A stretch of 41,073 nt of DNA, from contig CAMCUC010000022.1 in the NCBI GenBank assembly GCA_945878875.1, positions 1 to 41,073 of the forward strand, in the 5' to 3' direction. The position numbers were made by a program, and so were the translations under genes. The notes below the pieces were generated by a model that was given only the letters and a program-made list of their open reading frames with translations, was not told the origin of the DNA and searched no databases. Position 1 is the stretch's first letter. Every line of letters starts with the position of its first letter. Origin of the DNA: Rhizobium sp. Q54. Its GTDB lineage: Bacteria; Pseudomonadota; Alphaproteobacteria; Rhizobiales; Beijerinckiaceae. Of the stretch, positions 37,486-41,073 are shown piece by piece.

Positions 37486-38310
37486 ATGCAAAAAGCAGTG
37501 TTTGGATTGTTTGTTTTTGGGGCGCTCCTTGCTGACGCACACGCCGCCGACATTCATCAACCCCGGGCCTCATCGCGCACGAATGTATCAGCGGCAAGTT
37601 GAGACGGACTCTACGCCGGCCTGAAACTCGGTGGCGATCTGGAACGTTTCCGTTGGGACTCAACTCCGACGTTTGCAGGACTGGTTGCAGGTGGAACGAC
37701 AATCCCCAGCAACCTTACAACACCGTTTTCAACATCCCTGAACTCAACCAACATCATAGCCGGCGGACAAATCGGCTATCAATGGCAGGTTCGTGAAGCT
37801 GTGTTCGGATTGGAAGCTGATTTTCAGCGGACGGGAGCTAATACTGGGCGTTTCGTTCCATTGGATCCGCCGGCTTCAGTCACAAGCGCCTTTGACACGT
37901 CGGGGCCGACCACAGATCTCCTCTCCGCAAAAGCACCTTATTCTGCGTCGCTCAGAACGCGCTTCGGTCTTGCCGTACAAGAAAGAGTTTTGATCTACGG
38001 AACGGCCGGTATCGCTTTCGCCAATGTGAAGGCCACCGGAAGTTATGTGGCGCGCACTGGTCTCGGGTCAGCTGCGGCCACCTATGAACGAAATGCGATT
38101 TTTACAGGCTGGACTGCGGGCTTTGGCGCTGAAATTGCCCGTACGGACAAATGGCTTTTAGGCGCTGAATACAGATATTCAGATTATGGCGGCAGGTCAT
38201 CGCAGCTTGGCTCATTGACCAACAATCCGTCGGGCCGCATCTGGAACATCAACAATTCGATTGGTCTTACATCCTCCTCAACAGTCCTGAAGTTGAATTA
38301 TAAACTCTAG
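37486..38310 (+). pseudogene. Outer-membrane beta-barrel porin gene with nonsense codon
   Basis: A 274-codon frame with an in-frame TGA at codon 39 (37600-37602). Codons 1-22 form a clean signal peptide (MQKAVFGLFVFGALLADAHA then AD). After the stop the frame continues as a porin-like Omp25/Omp31-type barrel: DGLYAGLKLGG, IIAGGQIGYQWQ, VFGLEADFQ, LIYGTAGIAFANVK, WLLGAEYRYSDYG, ending in VLKLNYKL with a basic/aromatic end typical of barrels. In this family the conserved block is W-x-G-x-Y-x-G; the stop sits exactly at the W, so TGG to TGA is the likely single change. The rest is intact, suggesting a recent event or a sequencing error. Confidence 0.8.
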
Positions 38311-38313
38311 GAC

Positions 38314-38332
38314 GCAAAAGCTCAGCTTTTGC
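38314..38332. terminator. Hairpin between convergent porin and DUF2786 genes
   Basis: GCAAAAGC (38314-38321) and GCTTTTGC (38325-38332) make a perfect 8-bp stem with a 3-base loop, between the TAG of the porin frame and the stop of the minus-strand gene. No long T-run follows on either side, so termination is only possible. Confidence 0.4.
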
Positions 38333-39041
38333 TCCGAATCGCCGGATTGAGCGCCAGCGCCGCGCCGGCCTCTCCGCCCGCCTCGTAGGCGCTGGGCGCA
38401 ACCATCCGCGTCGAGCGGCGCGTGGTGCGTAATTTCATATTGAGCTTTTCAAGTTCGGCATCCACCACGCTGGCTTTCAGCACCACAAGGTCGCGCCCGG
38501 CGCTGACGTTCACCGCATCGCGCTCCGCCTTCATGCGGTTCAGTTTTTCTGCGATGGAGGCGATCATGCCCAGCGTGAACGAGCTGTTGGCGATATACCG
38601 CTCCTGATGACGAAAGCGCTGGTAGGCGAGGGAATTCTTGAACCGCCCCAGCTCGGCGCGCACCGCCCCGTCGATCACTTCCGTCAAATAATGCGCGACT
38701 TCCACGTCGCTGCGCAGGCCAAAGAACACATAAGCCGCCTGCCCATCCGCATTCTTCTCGCGCCAGACACGGCAATCGCAAAAATGCGCGATGGCGCCGA
38801 TGCAGCCGTCGAGCGGAATGCGCTTCTTGCGATGGGTCTCAAACGCCATGCGGTCGCAGGCCGATTGCGTGATCTCGATATCGCTCAGCGACAGATCATA
38901 GCGATCCAGCAATTGCGCGACTTTTGCCGCCGCCAGCAGCGCCTCGGCCTGCGTGCAGCCATTGTCCATCGTCTTGGCGCGTAGACCCTGAATGCGTGTC
39001 TTCAACTTGTCGAGAGCCGCCAGATCGGGGCGCGCGTTCAT
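38322..39041 (-). CDS. DUF2786-containing protein
   Basis: A 239-aa protein. LKTRIQGLRAKTMDNGCTQAEALLAAAKVAQLLDRYDLSLSDIEI near the N-terminus is the DUF2786 helix pair; the middle (CIGAIAHFCDCRVW, HYLTEVIDGAVRAELGRFKNS) is the companion conserved region. The tail is Ala/Gly-rich. No enzyme motif is seen and the function of the family is unknown. Last gene of a minus-strand group with the Cys-repeat gene; likely flank, not part of photosynthesis. Confidence 0.85.
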   Translation of the reverse strand: MNARPDLAALDKLKTRIQGLRAKTMDNGCTQAEALLAAAKVAQLLDRYDLSLSDIEITQSACDRMAFETHRKKRIPLDGCIGAIAHFCDCRVWREKNADGQAAYVFFGLRSDVEVAHYLTEVIDGAVRAELGRFKNSLAYQRFRHQERYIANSSFTLGMIASIAEKLNRMKAERDAVNVSAGRDLVVLKASVVDAELEKLNMKLRTTRRSTRMVAPSAYEAGGEAGAALALNPAIRSKS

Positions 39042-39053
39042 GCTGGCTCCAGC

Positions 39054-39365
39054 TCAATTCATCAGGCAGTAAGCGCCGCTCTGGTGAAAGCCGGATGGAC
39101 AGGAACCTGATTTGGCAATCGCGGGCCTGGCGCTGCGGCTGCTCCCCAGACAATAATCGCCGCTCTGATGATAGCCGGAGGGGCAGCTGCCAACCTTTGG
39201 CAAGGCGGGCGCTGCGCCTGACGACGAGGGCGTGCAATAATTGCCACTTTGATGATAGCCGCTAGGACAAGAGCCTGTCTTGACAAGCGGCGTCTGAGCG
39301 AAGGCGCCCGAAGACGCGCCAGCCAGAACAAATGTTAGAATACGCAGTGCTGTCAGCATTTTCAT
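39054..39365 (-). CDS. Secreted protein with three CPSGYHQSG-x-YC repeats
   Basis: A 103-aa small protein. A signal peptide (MKMLTALRILTFVLAGASSGAFA, cleavage before QTPL) is followed by three repeats of about 27 residues, each with SCPSG(Y/F)HQSGxYC: two cysteines 12 apart, presumably disulfide-bonded in the periplasm or outside. Linkers are Ser/Ala/Pro-rich. The ATG at 39365 comes one base after the rsuA stop with GGGGGA at good spacing. Function unknown; the repeats suggest a stable extracytoplasmic domain, perhaps surface binding. Confidence 0.7.
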   Translation of the reverse strand: MKMLTALRILTFVLAGASSGAFAQTPLVKTGSCPSGYHQSGNYCTPSSSGAAPALPKVGSCPSGYHQSGDYCLGSSRSARPAIAKSGSCPSGFHQSGAYCLMN

Positions 39366-39366
39366 C

Positions 39367-40122
39367 TCATCCCCCGGTTTGCGCGCCCATAATAACTTCA
39401 CGCTCGCCCGCGTCCAGAACGCGCCAGGCGCCCGGCGCCAGATCAACCGGCAGCTCAAGCCCGCCCACGCTGGCGCGATGCAGCGCGGTGACATGATTGC
39501 CAATTGCTGCAAACATGCGGCGCACCTGATGATAGCGCCCCTCGGTGAGCGTGACGGCCGCTTGCGTGTCCGACAAGATTTCAAGTTGCGCTGGCAGCAG
39601 AGGCCTGTCTTCGCCCTTCAGCATCAACGCGCCAGAGGCGAAAATCTGCGCCTCGTCGCCCTTCAGCGGACGCTCGAACGTGACCAGATAACGCTTGGGG
39701 ATATGCCTTTTGGGCGAAATGATCGTGTGCAGGAATGCGCCGTCATCCGTGAGCAACAGCAGGCCGGACGTTTCCTTGTCGAGGCGGCCCACGGTCGAGA
39801 TCGCGGGATCGCGATGACGCCAGCGCAATGGCAACAGATCGAACACCAGATCGCCCGCCTCGTTGTGCGAACACGTCACGCCCACAGGCTTGTGCAGCAT
39901 AAGCACCAACCCCTGCAGAGGATCGAGCCCCTCGCCGTCAATCGTGAGGCGCGCGCGCAAGGCCTCGTCCACCGGCACGCGCTGTTCGATATTGGCAGCG
40001 ATCTCGCCATCCAGCCGGATACGGCCATTGCGCGCCATGATGTTGATCTCGCGCCGCGAGCCGTAGCCAAGATTCGCCAGCAGCTTGTCGAGACGCTGCG
40101 TCGAGGAGCCCGCCTTACTCAT
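39367..40122 (-). CDS. rsuA: RsuA-type 16S rRNA pseudouridine synthase
   Basis: Isomerises a uridine in 16S rRNA (U516 in E. coli). It is 251 aa. N-terminal S4 RNA-binding domain (TQRLDKLLANLGYGSRREI), then the catalytic loop VGRLDKETSGLLLLT with Asp near residue 115, and the EGRYHQVRRMFAAIG motif typical of RsuA/RluB/E/F. Rsu and Rlu subfamilies are hard to split by eye, so the exact target is tentative. It overlaps rsmC by ATGA. Confidence 0.88.
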   Translation of the reverse strand: MSKAGSSTQRLDKLLANLGYGSRREINIMARNGRIRLDGEIAANIEQRVPVDEALRARLTIDGEGLDPLQGLVLMLHKPVGVTCSHNEAGDLVFDLLPLRWRHRDPAISTVGRLDKETSGLLLLTDDGAFLHTIISPKRHIPKRYLVTFERPLKGDEAQIFASGALMLKGEDRPLLPAQLEILSDTQAAVTLTEGRYHQVRRMFAAIGNHVTALHRASVGGLELPVDLAPGAWRVLDAGEREVIMGAQTGG

Positions 40123-41033
40123 TTCTGCGCCTGATAAATCTTGTAGCCGCCACTTTCCGTCACCATCGTCACGCGGCGAAACAGCGGCGTCAAAATCGCC
40201 TCATACGGCAAATGGCGGTTGGCGGTGAGCCAGCACGAGCCGCCCGTGCGCAGCACTGCATGCGCGCGCTTGATGAAGCTCTGCCCCAGAGCCTGATTTT
40301 CAATCGCGCCCTCATGGAAAGGCGGGTTCGTCACCACGAAATCCAGCCCCGTCAATGCGGACGGCGCCAAAGCGTCGGCCCAGAGAAATTCCACGCGGGG
40401 ATCGTCAATGTTGCGCCTGGCCATGTCGATGGCGCGCCGGTCGATGTCGATCAGCGTGAGCCGCGTCACCTTCGGGCTCGCCAGCACGGCGCGCGAGAGC
40501 ACGCCGATGCCGCCGCCAAAATCAGCCCCCTTGCCGCTGAGCGCCGGCAGATGCTGCACCAGCAGCGCGCTGCCCGGATCAATCCGGTTCCAGCTGAACA
40601 CGCCCGGCTGCGACCACAGGCCCAGATCCTCGAGCAGGCGCGGCGCGCCCGCAGCCAGCGCCGCCTCAATCGCGGCTGGATCGCCGCCGCCTTGCGTGAC
40701 GCACAAGCGATGATGGCGCTTGGCTGACTCGGTAAAATCGCAGCCCAAGGTTTCGAAATCCTGCGCAAGGCGCGAGCCGCCCTTGTCCTTGGGCGCAAGC
40801 GCGACAAGGCGCGATCCCGGCTTCAGCGCCCGCAGCGCCAGCGCCAGCGCATAGCGCCGCTCCACCGTGCCCGCAGGCGCCAGCATAGCCATGCCGTTCA
40901 GCGAGCCCGCCGGGACCTCCGACAAGCTTTGCGCGCCGGGGCTAAGGGGCGAGAATTGCGCCGCGCCGGAATAGGCGCCCACCAGCGCCTCCATCGGCGC
41001 GCCGTAAACGTTTTCAAACTCGATCTCGATCAT
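40119..41033 (-). CDS. rsmC: RsmC-like methyltransferase (16S rRNA G1207 type)
   Basis: Class I SAM methyltransferase of the MTS family. It is 304 aa. The C-terminal half carries GADFGGGIGVLSRAVL (SAM loop, near residue 170), LIDIDRRAIDMARRNI, and the catalytic VTNPPFHEG near residue 232. The N-terminal half is a degenerate copy of the fold, as in RsmC. The closely related RlmG type cannot be excluded. Coupled to rsuA, giving an rRNA-modification pair. Confidence 0.85.
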   Translation of the reverse strand: MIEIEFENVYGAPMEALVGAYSGAAQFSPLSPGAQSLSEVPAGSLNGMAMLAPAGTVERRYALALALRALKPGSRLVALAPKDKGGSRLAQDFETLGCDFTESAKRHHRLCVTQGGGDPAAIEAALAAGAPRLLEDLGLWSQPGVFSWNRIDPGSALLVQHLPALSGKGADFGGGIGVLSRAVLASPKVTRLTLIDIDRRAIDMARRNIDDPRVEFLWADALAPSALTGLDFVVTNPPFHEGAIENQALGQSFIKRAHAVLRTGGSCWLTANRHLPYEAILTPLFRRVTMVTESGGYKIYQAQK

Positions 41034-41073
41034 GATCCCCGGCGCTTCAATTGGTGAATTGCATATTGCAGCA
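41030..41073 (-). CDS. C-terminal end of an unidentified upstream gene (partial)
   Basis: Fourteen codons reading LQYAIHQLKRRGS then TGA, with the stop overlapping the rsmC ATG as ATGA (41030-41033). That overlap is the dominant junction type of this window, which is the main reason to report it. Too short to assign. Confidence 0.35.
   Translation of the reverse strand, partial: LQYAIHQLKRRGS

Noticed and set aside
37600-37602. TGA as selenocysteine or programmed readthrough
   Set aside because: No SECIS-like hairpin is evident right after it, and the family position is Trp; simple TGG to TGA change is more likely.

Overview
The window is most of a photosynthesis gene cluster (PGC) from a GC-rich purple alphaproteobacterium. 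It encodes a type-2 reaction centre with LH1 (pufBALM plus the tetraheme cytochrome pufC), light-independent bacteriochlorophyll a synthesis genes and a spirilloxanthin-type carotenoid set (crtE, B, I, C, D, F). The gene order (crtEF-bchCXYZ-puf, bchF-N-B-H-L, aerR-ppsR-bchG-bch2-bchP), a PpsR that keeps only the C-terminal redox cysteine, and a Bradyrhizobium-like interspersed palindrome suggest the order Hyphomicrobiales (Rhizobiales), perhaps Beijerinckiaceae. That placement is inference, not proof.

Layout. (1) 1-7168, minus: bchF-bchN-bchB-bchH-bchL, tightly packed; bchL runs off the left edge. (2) 7416-13349, plus: aerR and ppsR, then bchG-bch2(pucC-like)-bchP. (3) 13350-13665: a palindromic interspersed repeat and the puf terminator. 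(4) 13666-24454, minus: crtE-crtF, then bchC-X-Y-Z-pufQ-B-A-L-M-C. (5) 24558-26953, plus: crtD-crtC. (6) 26946-30722, minus: a cytochrome P450, an ATP-grasp enzyme, crtB and an overlooked 49-codon gene. (7) 30807-31541, plus: a DUF2306-like membrane protein. (8) 31520-35793, minus: dxs-bchO-crtI. (9) 35974-37427, plus: hemE and a short BLUF photoreceptor. (10) 37486-41073: the right flank, with a porin gene broken by one stop codon, a DUF2786 gene, a Cys-repeat secreted protein and the rRNA-modification genes rsuA and rsmC.

How it fits together. dxs supplies isoprenoid precursor. crtE makes GGPP, which goes to carotenoids (crtB-I-C-D-F) and, through bchG and bchP, to the bacteriochlorophyll tail. 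hemE feeds the tetrapyrrole trunk. BchH/BchO, DPOR (BchL/N/B), BchF, COR (BchX/Y/Z) and BchC build bacteriochlorophyllide a. The puf genes encode the proteins that bind the pigments.

Regulation is unusually readable. Perfect TGT-N12-ACA PpsR/CrtJ operators lie before bchG, bchC, crtE and crtB, and TGT-N12-ACG variants lie before bchF/aerR, bchC, crtE/crtD and dxs. The bchC and crtE promoters share one twin-operator geometry with an 8-bp gap, overlying TTGACA -35 boxes. The least explained part is the P450/ATP-grasp pair coupled in the carotenoid arm, with its divergent membrane protein and the 49-aa membrane peptide behind crtB. bchI, bchD, bchM, puhA, acsF/bchE and crtA were not found in the window.
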